Shown piece after piece: positions 11,177 to 23,270 of a DNA stretch of 64,000 nucleotides. The stretch comes from Cryptomeria japonica. Lineage: Eukaryota; Streptophyta; Pinopsida; Cupressales; Cupressaceae. The notes under the pieces were generated by a model. The model was not told where the DNA came from. It saw only the letters and a program-made list of their open reading frames with translations, and did not search any database. The stretch spans positions 306,306,450-306,370,449 of the forward strand of contig NC_081408.1 in NCBI RefSeq assembly GCF_030272615.1, read 5' to 3'. How positions within the stretch are numbered: position 1 is the first letter of the stretch; each line of letters begins with the position of its first letter. The translations under genes and the position numbers were made by a program.

Positions 11177-14100
11177 ATGTCAGACAATATCAACGAACAA
11201 CAAAATAAGGAGACAATTGCTAGATTGTGGTCTAACTTGAAAAGAAAAGGTGATGGAAAATGTTATTGTCCGTGAAAAATTTGTAAGGGTTTAAAGAATA
11301 GAAGACTTATAATCAAAACAATGAAGAAACATTGTAGGTTGCATGGTCACATTGAAGGTGGACATGATTATCATCCATTGGTAAGTTTTTCATTATATCG
11401 TTTTGACAATTTATATACATAATAAATCATGTGATGATGAGATCATGATCACGGTTTATTTATGTTTATCAATTTTATATAGGTCAAACACCCTGGAGAA
11501 CATGGTATGGATCAACACAACCCTAAGAATATGGTTTTCAAAGTGGACGAACATGGAGGTGTGAATATCAAAGCTGAAGATAATGATCCCATGGAAGATG
11601 ACGACCATGAGCCAAAAAACACAATTGAAGATGATGGTACAAATACATTGATCCATGACTCATTTAGTACTTGCGCAACTGATCATGATGATGAAGATGA
11701 CCTTGATGTTGTTCATGATGTCCCTCTACTTGAGAAGGCATCTAAGGCCCTTTACGAAGGCTCACAGACAACTCTTCTCTCTATTGTATTGTTGTTGGTG
11801 AACTTGAAGGTTATGAATGGTTTATCCAACATAACAATGTCACGTATTTTAAGGTATGTCATATATGTCATAATAAACTGTGAATCATGTTGTAACATTA
11901 ATATTCTTTATTATATAACAAATTATATTTTTTTGTTGTAGATTGATAGGTGAGTTTTTGTTACCACCATCAAATATTCTACCTCACTCATACCGAGAAT
12001 TATCTGTCGTTATGAAAGATATTGGAATGGAGTATCAAGAAATAGATGCTTGTCCCAATGATCATATTATATATCACAAACAACATGAATTTTGAACTGA
12101 ATGCCCTGAATGTCATATCAGTAGATATCGAACAGATAAAATAACAAAAAGGGTTCCTCGCAAGGTTCTTCGCTATATTCCCATTATTCCACGTATGCAA
12201 CGATTATTCAAGTGCACTAGCTTGGCACAATTTATGGATTACCATACACGCAATAGAAGTCAAGATGACATTATTCGAATTCCTACAGATGGTTCAACAT
12301 TTATGGACATAGAGGAAAAGTGGCCACACTTTAAAGAAGAACCTCGTAATCTCAAGTTTTTATTGGCAACAGATGGTGTCAATCCATTTGGAGAGATGAG
12401 ATCTGTTTACTCAGTGTGGCCTATTTTTGTTATCAACAATAACATTCCTCCATGGATTTCAATAAAGAGGGAGCACATAATGTTGGCAATGATTGTTGCA
12501 GGTATTTTATCATTTAAATATCTTCATCTAAATTTAATTATAAATATTGCAGTAAAATGGTCATAATAATTATGTAATGTTTTTGTTCATTCGATTAGGT
12601 AAGTACCAAGTTAAAGATATGAATGTATATATCGAGCCTCTTATCGACAAGTTGCTGGAGTTATGGAATGGTGTCACTATGTATGACATCTCTAGACCAA
12701 TAGGACAAAGACAATTTCAATTCCATGCGATCCTTCTATGGACAATACACGATGCCCTGGGGCTAACACATTTTTGTGGTATGTTATAGTGTTTAAGTTG
12801 TGCATGAACATTATAATTCAAAAAATTATCATATTTAATCCAATTATACATTATCTTGTAGGTCTTCAAACAAAGGGAAAATTTGCATGTCCTGTTTGTG
12901 GTCCAAAGATGAAATCTCACCATTCAAAAAGTTTAGGAAAGCAGGTGTTTGATGAGTATAGGCACTTTCTCCACAAAAATCATAAGTATCAAAATACTGA
13001 AAAACATCTTTTCAATGGGAAAGAAGAGAATACATCAAAGCCATGAAGAATGACACCTCACTTGTGGAAGTTGGAATATAATAGAATTAATCATCAAGGT
13101 AATGTCATTCCATCTATTGGTTTGTCATAAAACATCTTTTCTATTTTGTTTTGTTTACTGATGATGTGATTGATGATCATGAAGGTTGTGAAGGCATAAA
13201 TGACCACCTTCCTAAGGGACTAAAAAGTTATCCCTGACAATTTAGTAGGTTGCCCTACTACGAGCAGTTACAAATTGTTCATTTGTTTGATAGTATGCAT
13301 ATTGGAAAGAATATAACAGAGATAGTGTGGAAAATATTGGATGGAAGGTGTGACAAAGAAAAAATGTCAAAATATGTAGTGACATTTAGGATTCCAATCA
13401 TGCAATGATAAATGTCATTCAATGAAATAGCCATGGAGACCAGATTAATATAAGTGAGATTCCTTGGTTATTAACAGACTAGCAAAGCAATGCTATAAAA
13501 GAAGTCATATGAAAAATTTGATTTCCCATAGGATTTGCTGCGAACATAAACAATCTCATATCAAAGAAAAGTGAATTTGGGCTAGGGATGAAAATGCATG
13601 ATTGGCATACCTTCATTAAGGTAATTCATGTTCTTGTGTTTTTAGTATGTATTTAAGTACTGAACGTACATGTACTTTTCATTATATTACAAAAAAATGA
13701 AAAGATAATTTTATAATTGTTGTAGTATGTTCTACCTCTATCTCTCCTAGACGACTTCGACAATAATGTCAAGCAAGTCATATATGATCTTGGAAAATAC
13801 ATGAGGTAAGTAGTGATATTTGTTTAGTTCATTGTATAGATATTATATTTGCGATTTGTTTTACTTGTTATGTAATATATTTTTTTGCATCTTGAATACC
13901 TTGTAGGTGGTTGTCATATAAAGAAATCCATAAAGATGATATAAAATATTGGAAGAGAAAAATTCCTCATTTAATGTGTGAAATGCAAAAGTGTCTACCT
14001 CCAGCTTTTTTCAATGCACAAGAACACTACCTCATACACCAAGTTGAGGAGATTGAACTATGTGAACCTGTACACACTAGGTCAATGTGGATGGTTGAGA

Positions 14101-15243
14101 GGCACTTGAAATTTTTGAAGGCTTTGGTTTGACAAAGAGCACATTCTGAGGGTTCTATGGTGGAGGGATATATGGTATACTAGACTATGGTGTACATTTT
14201 TGAATATCTTCCTAAGTTTGCACCAAAGATCCACGTGGATTGCATTTGGGATCCCAACACCATTAACAAATTCAAAGGGGAGTACTTGACAAGGAAAGGT
14301 AGATTGAGGAAAGTGAGAGGTAATTATAAGATGTTATTATAGTTAATTAATTCTTAATCTTCAAAATAAATCGATTGTAAGACGTCTATTTATTTTTTGT
14401 ATAGTTGGTCGAGAGTGGGATGCACTACATTTGTATATTGCAAACAATCTTGATTGGATGACAATATGGATTGAATTTTGTCAACATTCTAGATGCACAT
14501 TAACATGGGAAGGTGTGGCTTCATTGGTTAAAGAAGCACATCATAATGGAGATTCCAATGTTACGCAAAGGGAAATTGATTTAGCATATGGTTTAAGAGA
14601 TAAACATGTACGTATAAATTTCTTAATCACCCATATGTTTATCAACTCACAATGCAATAAATTTTACATGTTTGACATATTGCAGGTCAAACACCACAAC
14701 GCTATGTGCTGCAATGGTCATAAATTTTGCATAAAAAAGTTGGATGACATGAAGAAAACTTGTGATTCTGGCATCACTGCAGTCTTTGAGGTGACAAATA
14801 TTTCATCAAGAAATGACATTCATCCTCAATAGTATCAAAATTGATACCATGGTATTTTGGATGATATACTTGAATGTGACTTTAATTCCTTCAAATTAGT
14901 TATGTTCATCGTCAAATGGTACAAGCTACGATTGAATAAAAATGATCCTGATAGAACTATTATTGAACATGATAATGGTTTTATAATGCTAAATACAAGG
15001 TCATTTGAACCAGTTGGGGATGAGCCCTATGTTCTTCCAAGCCAATGTGAGAAAGTATTTTACTCAAAGGTTCCACATAAACCGGGTTGGTCATTTGTTG
15101 TTAGATATGATCCAAGAGGAAGGCCAATAAAGTATAATGTGATGGAAGAAGAAGATACCGAAGAAGTAGAAGATGAAGTTGATGATTATCATGATCGACA
15201 GTTTCTCAATGACGATGAAGAAGAACAAGAAGAAGAAGAAGAC

Positions 15244-15285
<42 letters not shown>

Positions 15286-15291
15286 GATGAA

Positions 15292-15337
<46 letters not shown>

Positions 15338-15454
15338 GTGATGGTGATGATGATGGTGATGGTGATGGTGATAGTGATGGTGATGATGGTGATGGTGATG
15401 ATGGTGATGATGATGGCGAAGACATTGATGATGATGATGCTAATGACGATGACG

Positions 15455-15518
<64 letters not shown>

Positions 15519-15564
15519 CGATGATGGCAATGATGACCTTGATGTTCATGATGATGAAGAATGA
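11177..15564 (+). pseudogene. TNP2-like CACTA transposase gene, ten exons, decayed
   Basis: Likely exons are 11177-11380, 11483-11853, 11942-12501, 12599-12778, 12862-13098, 13185-13620, 13726-13805, 13907-14319, 14405-14607 and 14686-15564. All have GT/AG introns of roughly 80-105 bp. Exon 1 encodes a Cys/His cluster (CYCP, ICKGL, HCRLHGH) that may bind zinc. Exons 3-6 hold the TNP2 core: CPNDHIIYHK, TECPECHISRY, then ATDGVNPFGEM and VYSVWPI, PPWISIKREH, TKGKFACPVCG and FDSMHIGKN. The Asp in ATDG and in FDSMH are the expected catalytic acids. Exon 8 resembles DUF4218 (PPAFFNAQEHYLIHQ) and exon 10 DUF4216 (ILDDILECDF, VFYSKVPHKPGWSFVV), before an Asp-rich tail. Stops near 11274, 12093, 13044, 13237, 13405, 14130, 14830 and 14842 show the copy is dead. 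Confidence 0.85.
15225..15560 (+). repeat. GAT trinucleotide array coding an Asp tail
   Basis: About 110 codons, nearly all GAT with a few GAC, GGT, GAA and AGT, close the transposase frame. Two pure (GAT)n blocks (about 15242-15335 and 15458-15520) flank a mixed GAT/GGT block. It is both a microsatellite and, in frame, an extremely acidic C-terminal tail ending at TGA 15562-15564. Confidence 0.95.
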
Positions 15565-16633
15565 AATGTATGAGGTATGTGATTAGTATATTATCTATTT
15601 AATATTGACTTCTTGATAGAACTTCTTTTACATAATTAATTCATTATGTTTTGAATTCTAATGCCATTACATAATTAATTCATGATGCACCTTTTAATAT
15701 GGAGATGGAGATAGTGAGAGTGACTATTTATGTGACAATTTTTAAACTGTGTTTATTTATGGAAATTGGATTATTTATTAGCTATGTGATGGATGTTGAT
15801 TTAAAATACATATGTGATGGATCACATGTTTATGATGATGCATGTGACATATTTTGAACTTTGTGTTTATCTATAGAACGTGGATTGTTTATTACCAATG
15901 TGATGGATTACATGTTTATGATGACACATGATATGTGATGCTAATTGTGATGCTCAATTACATATATGATGACACATCATGTGATGCTTCTGATGCTTAT
16001 GATACGTATGTATTTGTTGTTTATCAACTTACAAATGTAGTAATGCTTATGATGCTCAATTGATGGTGTTGATTTCAGGTATAGTCCATGTGTGATGCTA
16101 TCACCCTTGGTGGGAACAGGTCATTGACTACAGACATCGTCAACCATTTAGTTGAGGATCCTGCATAGTCTACATAAAGTAAAGGTAAGGAATTAAAAAA
16201 TTTACAATGATTTTGATGACAACATCTTTTTATTATTTAATACTCTTTTTATCTACAAAGTTCATGTTGTTCATGTTGTGTACTATGTAATTTTTAGCTA
16301 ACATAAGATAATTGAATTACATTGTACAGGACCCTGAACCCCTTTGACGAGGATCCTGCACAATCTCATGGATGGACAGGTATAACTAGTCAATACACCC
16401 TATAAAAATAGTTAATTTTTTTTAAATTACTTGGAAAATAAACTTCCTCAGTTTTTCAAACCTCGACATTAGTAGCAAATCTAATATAGTTATCAACACT
16501 TGAGGCCCCGGTTGGACTTATTCCAATTTTCATCCCAAAATCAACTTTAGGGCTGACTTCTTCATCAACATTACCCTCATTTGCAAAATTTCTCTCTCAT
16601 TACCAATTAACTCTCTCATTTCATGGAGTGCAG
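15565..16633. other. spacer between transposase and SET gene
   Basis: Contains many repeats of words such as TGTGATG and TTTATGATG (15700-16070), which look like short degenerate repeats. Two GT/AG-bounded scraps contain GAGGATCCTGCA (near 16154 and 16350) and may be untranslated 5' exons of the SET gene. No clear coding exon is seen. Confidence 0.4.
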
Positions 16634-17574
16634 GTACCCCTAAATAGGTATTTGTTAGATCTGTCTTCGTTGAGTGAGGAAAATGCAATAATAGAAAATG
16701 AAAGTGACACATGTAATAGGTCTATAATAGGGAGATCAACAAGAGGTCAAAAGATTAGAAGAAAATTCAATAAACGCATGAAAAATTTTCTTGCTCAAGG
16801 GGGGTCATGTTCTTATGATGATGAGACCAAAGGCAACATTGAGGTGCCACTAAGGTACAAACATCTGCAGAAACAATGGGTGCCCAAGGAACTTCCTCCA
16901 ATAAACACCGATTTTTGTGTTAACGATATGATATATCGTATTGCACCTTCGTCATTACATGGTTTAGGCTTATTTTCCATGGACGACATAAAGGTTTGTT
17001 ACAATAGAGTTGCAGAATTGATGGAGTTTGTTGGACCTTGTTACAATTACAAACATTGGATGCAGATTGATAAATATAAAAAAAGTATGTGTAGGTATGT
17101 ACTATTAGCAAATTATATACAACAAAAAGATAATGATCAAAGTAAAGGAGTGGCTGTATACATTGATGGTCGGCCAAAAGCAACAGGGAATATTGTAGGT
17201 TTTATAAATAGTACGCGACCTGGGTCAACTAATAAACAACCCAATTGCATATTTGAGGCATGCGAGGGAAATCATGTATTTGTATGTGCGATAAAATAAA
17301 TAAGTGCAGGCGAAGAGCTTCTAATCGATTATAGTTTGAATTGTATATATACAAACAAAGTTAATATCATGGGGGTGGTATGTACTATATACCATTTAAA
17401 TTAACCAAACTCCAATTAATGAATCCAATATACCATTTTATTATGAAGTTTTTTTGCTAAGTCTATTGGTTTAATTTCGCTAACATTTTTTATATTTTTT
17501 CTTTGTCACAGGATGACATGGATCCATCACATATCGCAGACAAAGATGTAGCTTGCGACACTTCTACCGAGCAG
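16634..17574 (+). pseudogene. SET-domain (lysine methyltransferase-like) protein
   Basis: SET domains move a methyl group from S-adenosylmethionine to lysine, often on histones. Exon 16634-17377 begins after a TGCAG acceptor and has no early ATG (first in-frame Met at 16778), so an upstream exon is likely missing. Landmarks in order are SSLHGLGLF (about 16948-16974), ELMEFVGPCYNY, VYIDGRPKATGNIVGFINSTRP, PNCIFEACEGN and finally GEELLIDYS with the expected catalytic Tyr (about 17309-17335). The usual N-H-S-C motif appears as N-S-T-R followed by P-N-C. A TAA at 17297-17299 interrupts the domain just before its last strand. A 28-base GT-AG read-around there is too short for a plant intron, so I take it as a disabling stop. 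Exon 17512-17574 follows in frame. It may be the front part of one gene with the exons to 20452. Confidence 0.75.
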
Positions 17575-17641
17575 GTAAACCTCATTGTAATTGTACAAAT
17601 TAGATAGAAGCAAACTGTTACATTATTATGTTCTTTTTTTA

Positions 17642-20452
17642 GTGATATATACTAATTTTGTAATTGTTAATGATATTCTTAACACAAACGGATGTTTGGG
17701 GAAAGGGAAAGGGAGTTGCAGTACTTGAGTACCTTTCTAGGGATGTGGAATCATTAGGGTTAAGCGATGATGACCCTAAAGATCCCATAGACCTTATGAA
17801 ATTCTTTAAAATGCCTCTTATAAAAATTAGAAAAGAGATTGTTGATTTGGCAGCCATGCATCCTAGCATTGATGAGATACGAGAGAGGGTGGAATTATTG
17901 CTTCGGACAGCAGAAAACTTGCAAGTAAGAAGTAATGAAAGCTTTAATTATAACAAAAGTTCAATAATGGTTTATATTTTATTCTCTTTTATGTCATTAA
18001 CTAAAATATGTACGTATTATTTTTACAGCAATTTATCTGCCCTCATCAAAGTCGTTCCCACGATCAGGGTGTTGCAGGAACTTCAGGTGATGATGATTTT
18101 CTTGTATTATCACTTGCTTGGCTTATCACTCTGAGTACCCAAAACACATCATACTTGATACTGTCAATTTTCAAAAAAAAGGTTCATCCTTGTTTACAAT
18201 TCTTGCACTTTTCATATATTTAATGTTTGATATATTTAATGTATTATTCTTTAGGTGTTGTCAATGTTACTATGCAAATGCCGCCACCGCCTCATCAGAG
18301 GTTACCCTCACCTATATTACTGACTGCAATTTCGGCAACACGTAGCATGCAAACATCCTCTAGTGCACATCATATTGGCCCGCCCGCTATTTGTAGATCC
18401 CTCTTTTGCTCTATCTTCTATCAAGTGTTTATTTCCCTTCAAGCGTTCTTTCTTGAATTCTAATGCCATTTCATAGTGGATTCATTTTTTGTAGGAGGAG
18501 ATGCACATGAGGATGTGCCAGAGGTGACTACTGCTGATAACATACCATCATTTCCTAGATCTTCTCGTATTGCTAGTACGGGAACGTTGCAGGCCACATT
18601 GGTGGTGAGTGACGAAGAAATGATTCCCTTAAAGATACAAAAGGTTCTAGGTACTTTAAAATTATTATTATATATACTCTAATTGTAATTTACTTTATGA
18701 TCACTCATTTTGGACTAATGATCCCATGAATTTTTTGCAGGCAATGATATTTTCTATAAACATCTTAGTGACATTGCATTACAGATATTTGGGCCCACCA
18801 TACGTAAAAGGTGGTACATCATATGTGAACTAACCCTAATCCACTTTTGATTTCATATCATTGCTAGAATAGTTTTCCTTTGATCCATTTCTTGAAGTGT
18901 AATAAATGTAGCTTCAGTTCATTTCTAAATATAATAGGTTTGTTTTTGCTTTAAAAGGTGGAATGACCAAGAAAAAAGGTTAAAAGATGAATTGACAAAC
19001 CAAATGGTTGAGTGGTTTGGAAATGACACCTTTGACAAAACCAAGCTCCTTGAAAAAGATGGCACATATCTAAAGTATGTGAGGGACCAATACATGACCC
19101 ATTTGGAGAGGAACCTAAAGTACAAGTGTCCCCCCATGATTCCAGAGAGGGAGTGGAAGGACCTGATTTTGGATGCCAAGGAGAAAATTGAAAGGAAAAA
19201 AGGAAATACACCACTAGACGCCAGAAGAAGGTACAAGATACTCTTAAGAATGTAATTATGTACTAATTAATTACTCTTTATATTTATATAATCTAACATA
19301 TTTCAAACTTTTTATAAACTGAGTGACATGTCAAAGGCAGCCAAGGCAAGGCAAGAAAAGCACGGGCAACACAAACTCGGCTCCAGTGGTTACATAAAAC
19401 TTGCTACATGAATTATAAGTATCTCATGTAAACGAAATATTGCATAAAAATATTAATAAATTGCAAATGTTTTTTTTTTTTTTATCAAACAATGCAAGAA
19501 AAATTCATGGTACCAAGAAAAAATGCAGTGCTTTGAATTCAATAGAGCGCCCATAGAAGATGACATGAGAATTGCCTACCAGCAAGGCTAGTCAGTCGTG
19601 GTTGATCGGCTACAAGAATTGAGTGGGCATACACAACATTCAAGTGCATCCGTCACATAGGTAAATATGCTAAATGGAAGTTGTTTCAAATTGAATACTT
19701 TACCAATAATCTAATTGATGTTGAGTTCCAACATAAAGTGAATATGTTTGTTTTAATAAGCAAGCAATAATAACAATGTGCATGTCATTGGAATGCAGCC
19801 TGCTAATTGTCAAACACCACCTACACATGAAGGTCCAGATGTGCATCCCAAATGTGGAGGTATTCATTTGCTATTAAAATTTATTTATTTAGCTATTAAT
19901 ACAATTAAACATCTTAATTTGTAATTAGAGTAGTAATTAATGTAACCTTTTTTGTTAATATTTTAGAGCATGTAGTCGGTGGTGAGAAAGTGGAGAATGA
20001 TCTGGGTACACAACATCAAGAATGTGATGTCCCCCACTCAGGTAAAGAGGACCACTATTATTGCTTTAAACAAATATAATTGCAATTGGTGTTCATCATT
20101 AATGTAACCTTTAATTTTTCAACTCCAGATGATCTAGAGGGTGTTTAGCATGTTGAGGTTGAGGCTACACAAAATGATGTGGCCCCATTAGGTAAAGAGC
20201 ACAACAATTATGTTCTCTAAATTAATGAAATACTTGTAACAATAATAATTTTTTTTTTTAAATTTTACCCATTTCTTTGTTATTGCAGAGGACCCCCCTT
20301 CGCTTCAGTGTCCTCGTCCTCAGCATAGGACTAGGCATACATCGAGATCACAAGTAGTTGGTAGAACATCTGCAGAGGGGGGAAATGATGAAGAAACAGA
20401 TGTTCCACTTAGTCTTTTCATAGCTTCAAAGAAAAAACAAAGAAAGAAATGA
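17642..20452 (+). pseudogene. Ptta/En/Spm-like second CACTA gene, multi-exon
   Basis: Many small exons with GT/AG borders are visible: to 17924, 18029-18086, from 18255, 18495-18642, 18740-18810, 18958-19230, a part near 19325-19410, a part near 19500-19660, and 19799-19858, 19966-20040, 20128-20191 and 20289-20452. The first encodes a helical acidic segment (LMKFFKMPLIKIRKEI, IDEIRERVELLL). Then come Pro/Ser-rich linkers (MPPPPHQRLPSP). The segment at 18958-19230 (VEWFGNDTFDK, YMTHLERNLKYKCPPMIPE, REWKDLI) and the later KAAKARQEKHGQHKLGSSGY resemble the plant Ptta/En/Spm domain. The last exon ends in a basic KKKQRKK, a possible nuclear signal. Stops near 19570, 19589 and 20148 show decay. 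The arrangement after SET suggests a SET-Ptta fusion; this is inference. Confidence 0.6.
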
Positions 20453-21118
20453 TTGTAATCTAACTTATTTGATAATGACTGATTTTTATGTGTTAGTGAA
20501 TGTAATTATGTGCTAATTAATGGTTATGGATGATATGTGTTAATTAATATTGATGAATGTTGCGTGTTAATTAATGTTAATCAATGTTATGTGTTAATGA
20601 ACTTTATTTGATATTAATGAATGAATGCTATATTTTATTAATGGTAGAAAGAATGAATGAATGAATTTTATAAGATGTTAATGAGGAATTTAGAGTGATG
20701 TTAGGGGGGGAGGGGCCAAATGAGCTTCCACCTTCATGTGGTTGGCCCTGTTAAGTAGAGAATATTAAACTATTCTCGAAACCAAGCGAAGCTCAACAAG
20801 ATAACACACTTTTCAATATTTTATTATGTTGCACAGTTAATCTTATTTAATAATGTATATTGAATCTTAATTGCAGGGTCCAACAGAGCCAACACGAACA
20901 ACACCACAAGTTGTTGGGTATAATGAACTCCCATATTGTCTTGTCTGTACATGAACAATATGAGTTGCTTCTAGTTTTGATATCCAAGGTAGGACTGCCA
21001 AAGTTATGAATATGCCTAATCCTTGTAATTTTTTTTATTACTTGTAAGTAATGAATATGCCTCATCCTTGTAAGTTTTTTAACTACTTGTAAGTCATGAA
21101 TATTGCTCTTTAGTTGAT
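20453..21118. other. no gene; possible right border of CACTA block
   Basis: Starts with degenerate TGTTAATTAATG-type repeats (20500-20640). A small hairpin is formed by AGGGGCCAA (about 20711) and TTGGCCCT (about 20742). Its meaning is unknown. Confidence 0.4.
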
Positions 21119-21345
21119 TAAAATTAAATGAAAATCTTTAATGAATACACAAAACTATATACATATGCAGGCGCACCATGGTTGAGATGGTCCAACTCCC
21201 TAGTCTCACTCTACGACTAAGCTCATGCCATATCTAAATCAAAGACGTCTCAAATACATCGTCGGTGGAAAGCTACAAAATGCCATTTTCATACATAAGC
21301 AAGACATACACAATTGGGCACAATCACCAAGAGAATGATAAAAAG
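21119..21345 (+). repeat. single arm of the foldback element
   Basis: About 227 bp nearly identical to 28848-29073. It contains the outer inverted-repeat start GCGCACCATGGTTGAGATGG (21171-21190). The opposite arm is missing here, so this is a partial copy. The shared sequence extends about 50 bp to the left of the arm in both copies. Confidence 0.85.
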
Positions 21346-23270
21346 TGTGTTTGATATTGTATCATGGATGTTTTTAAGGATTGTATCATGGATGCAAAAA
21401 ATCTCTTCATTAATCCTTGACTTATGATTGCTATAGTACTTCTTTAAACTTCTCATGTCATTTGTTGCACTTCTTCACTATTTTGGACTAAGTTTCAACT
21501 ATGTATTTGCCTTGACTTATGGCTGTACCTAGCTTTGTCCTATCTTTGTAAGCTTACTCTTTGAATTATGGTTGTAGCTTTGATAATACCTTTTTAATGT
21601 TGCAGTATTTGTAAGGAGGACAACTCCTAATGCATGTTGCAAATTGTGTTCTAGTGACTGAGACTAACCTTTTTGTACTTGATGTTTTTGACTAGTTGTC
21701 ATAACCTCTGACTTTGATGCTTATGCCTTAACAGAACTAGATGTTTCTTGTATGCATACTTGGTCAAGGACTGCATTATGATGCTATAAGAATACAGACT
21801 AAGATTATTTATTTATTGAGTTGCACATTTGACATGAGTTTCCCTATGACTGCTATGCCTCTTGAGGTTATAAGGTGTTGTTCTTGTCAAGTTTTGAGAA
21901 TGCTACAACAATAACGTGTTATATGTTGTTAAGGTCTGAAAAGACCTTTTAGAAACTTATACCCTGCTCTTTTTCACTTAGTAGACTTGATTACTGTCAT
22001 TTTATTTGGTACTAGGTATGACTTCCTACTGGCTTTACTGTAGACTGCAATCTCTCTAGACTGTATTTTCTGAGTGTTGTTGTTCTATACTTGACCATCT
22101 ATTAGGAAAACATAGCTTGAAATGTCCAAAACAATTAATGAACTACTGCACTATCACCAATCTATCTTGAAGATTTGACTACTCTTTAGATTATGATTAT
22201 GACTATCATGATATTTCATGAGACTTCTCTATCCCCATATGAAACCCTTTGTTCCCACAAATCAATGCTTTGAACTTGACTGTAACTTTATAGTGATCAC
22301 TATCTTTGTACAATAAGCTTGCTACTTTCTCAACTTTTGATATATTGGAGGCTCTGAGGATGGTTTCTATCTTATAGTCACAATACCTTAATATAATTTG
22401 CATTTCAGATCACTGCTCAATGATCATATGATCTCTTTGTCTTTTGAATTTGACTCTCGAGCTTGCTCTATTTCTTGACCTTTTGAATAATTTTGGGCCA
22501 CTATTCATTACTTTTATTACCCTATATGTAAAAGACCTTGCTCACTGCTTCCTGTACTTGATCTTTATTTGGTTTGTGTCAATCCTACTATTGCACCTTT
22601 TCTATTTATGATTGAGATTTGTTTTGGGATTAAAAACTCTTGATGATTTCACTAAATGACTTTTGCATGACTGTACTTTCTAAGCTATCCTAGGGAACAA
22701 AAGAGACCTAGGGATTTGCTCACTTCAAAGAAAAAGAAAATCTAGCAAGACAATCAACCCTTTTAAATAATATGTGGAACCCTTATGGTGAGAAAGAAAG
22801 CATTGACAAACTTATAGATGTTGTCATAACCCAAAGCTGAAACTATATTATTTTTTATAGATAATCAAATTTCTCCTTTAACCCGACTTTTGCTTGAATC
22901 ATTACTGTAGGCATATCCAATGCATGATTTAAACAATAAGATACTAAAAATTCTAAAATAGGGTTCTGAAAACCCTACCTCCAAATGTGGATATCTACTA
23001 TTATGACTATGACAATTTCTCTCCAGAAGCTTTGATGCTAACTTCTATCACACCTAAACTCTGGATGTGGTTCGCATGGTGTTGGCATGAGGTGCTTTGT
23101 AAATGTCCTTATGGATTTTCTTCATATTTTTATGAAACTCCTTCATCGAAGAGGCAAACCTCTCATTCAAACTTTGAAGTAACCCTTTGACCATTGCATG
23201 CAGTCCTTTTCTTATAAACCTTCCTCCTTGCAGTGATGTGCTAGGACATAAATTGAAGGTGTAGGTTGTG
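21346..23270. other. no gene seen
   Basis: Long T/C-rich plus strand without a sustained open frame or known repeat. It starts with a small direct repeat (TGTATCATGGATG at about 21358 and 21381). It may be old transposon sequence. Confidence 0.35.

Larger units (their letters stand above)
11177..20452 (+). mobile_element. CACTA-like transposon block with SET-domain cargo (ends not found)
   Basis: Two same-strand, many-exon coding units lie about 1.1 kb apart. The first is a TNP2-like transposase (11177-15564). The second has a SET domain (16634-17377) followed by exons with a plant Ptta/En/Spm-like region (about 18958-19610). TNP2 plus a second gene with that domain is the usual content of plant En/Spm (CACTA) elements, so I read the block as the inside of one element. 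Terminal inverted repeats beginning CACTA and a 3-bp target duplication were looked for by eye in 10800-11176 and 20453-21118 and not found. The true borders may be decayed or further out. Confidence 0.6.

Noticed and set aside
13370-13820. GTAGTG words as a CACTA right terminus
   Set aside because: They lie inside the transposase gene, with no paired CACTAC end at a sensible place.
15091-15586. Long open frames of poly-Ile, poly-Met and poly-Ser in the other frames of the GAT array
   Set aside because: They are frame shadows of the trinucleotide repeat. Only the Asp frame continues a recognisable protein.
17270-17310. A 28-base GT-AG intron that would bypass the TAA in the SET domain
   Set aside because: Far below the minimum size of plant introns, so the TAA is treated as a real lesion.
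20701-20750. Hairpin AGGGGCCAA / TTGGCCCT as a terminator or CACTA end
   Set aside because: Only about 8 bp of stem and no target duplication. Kept as a note in the spacer entry only.
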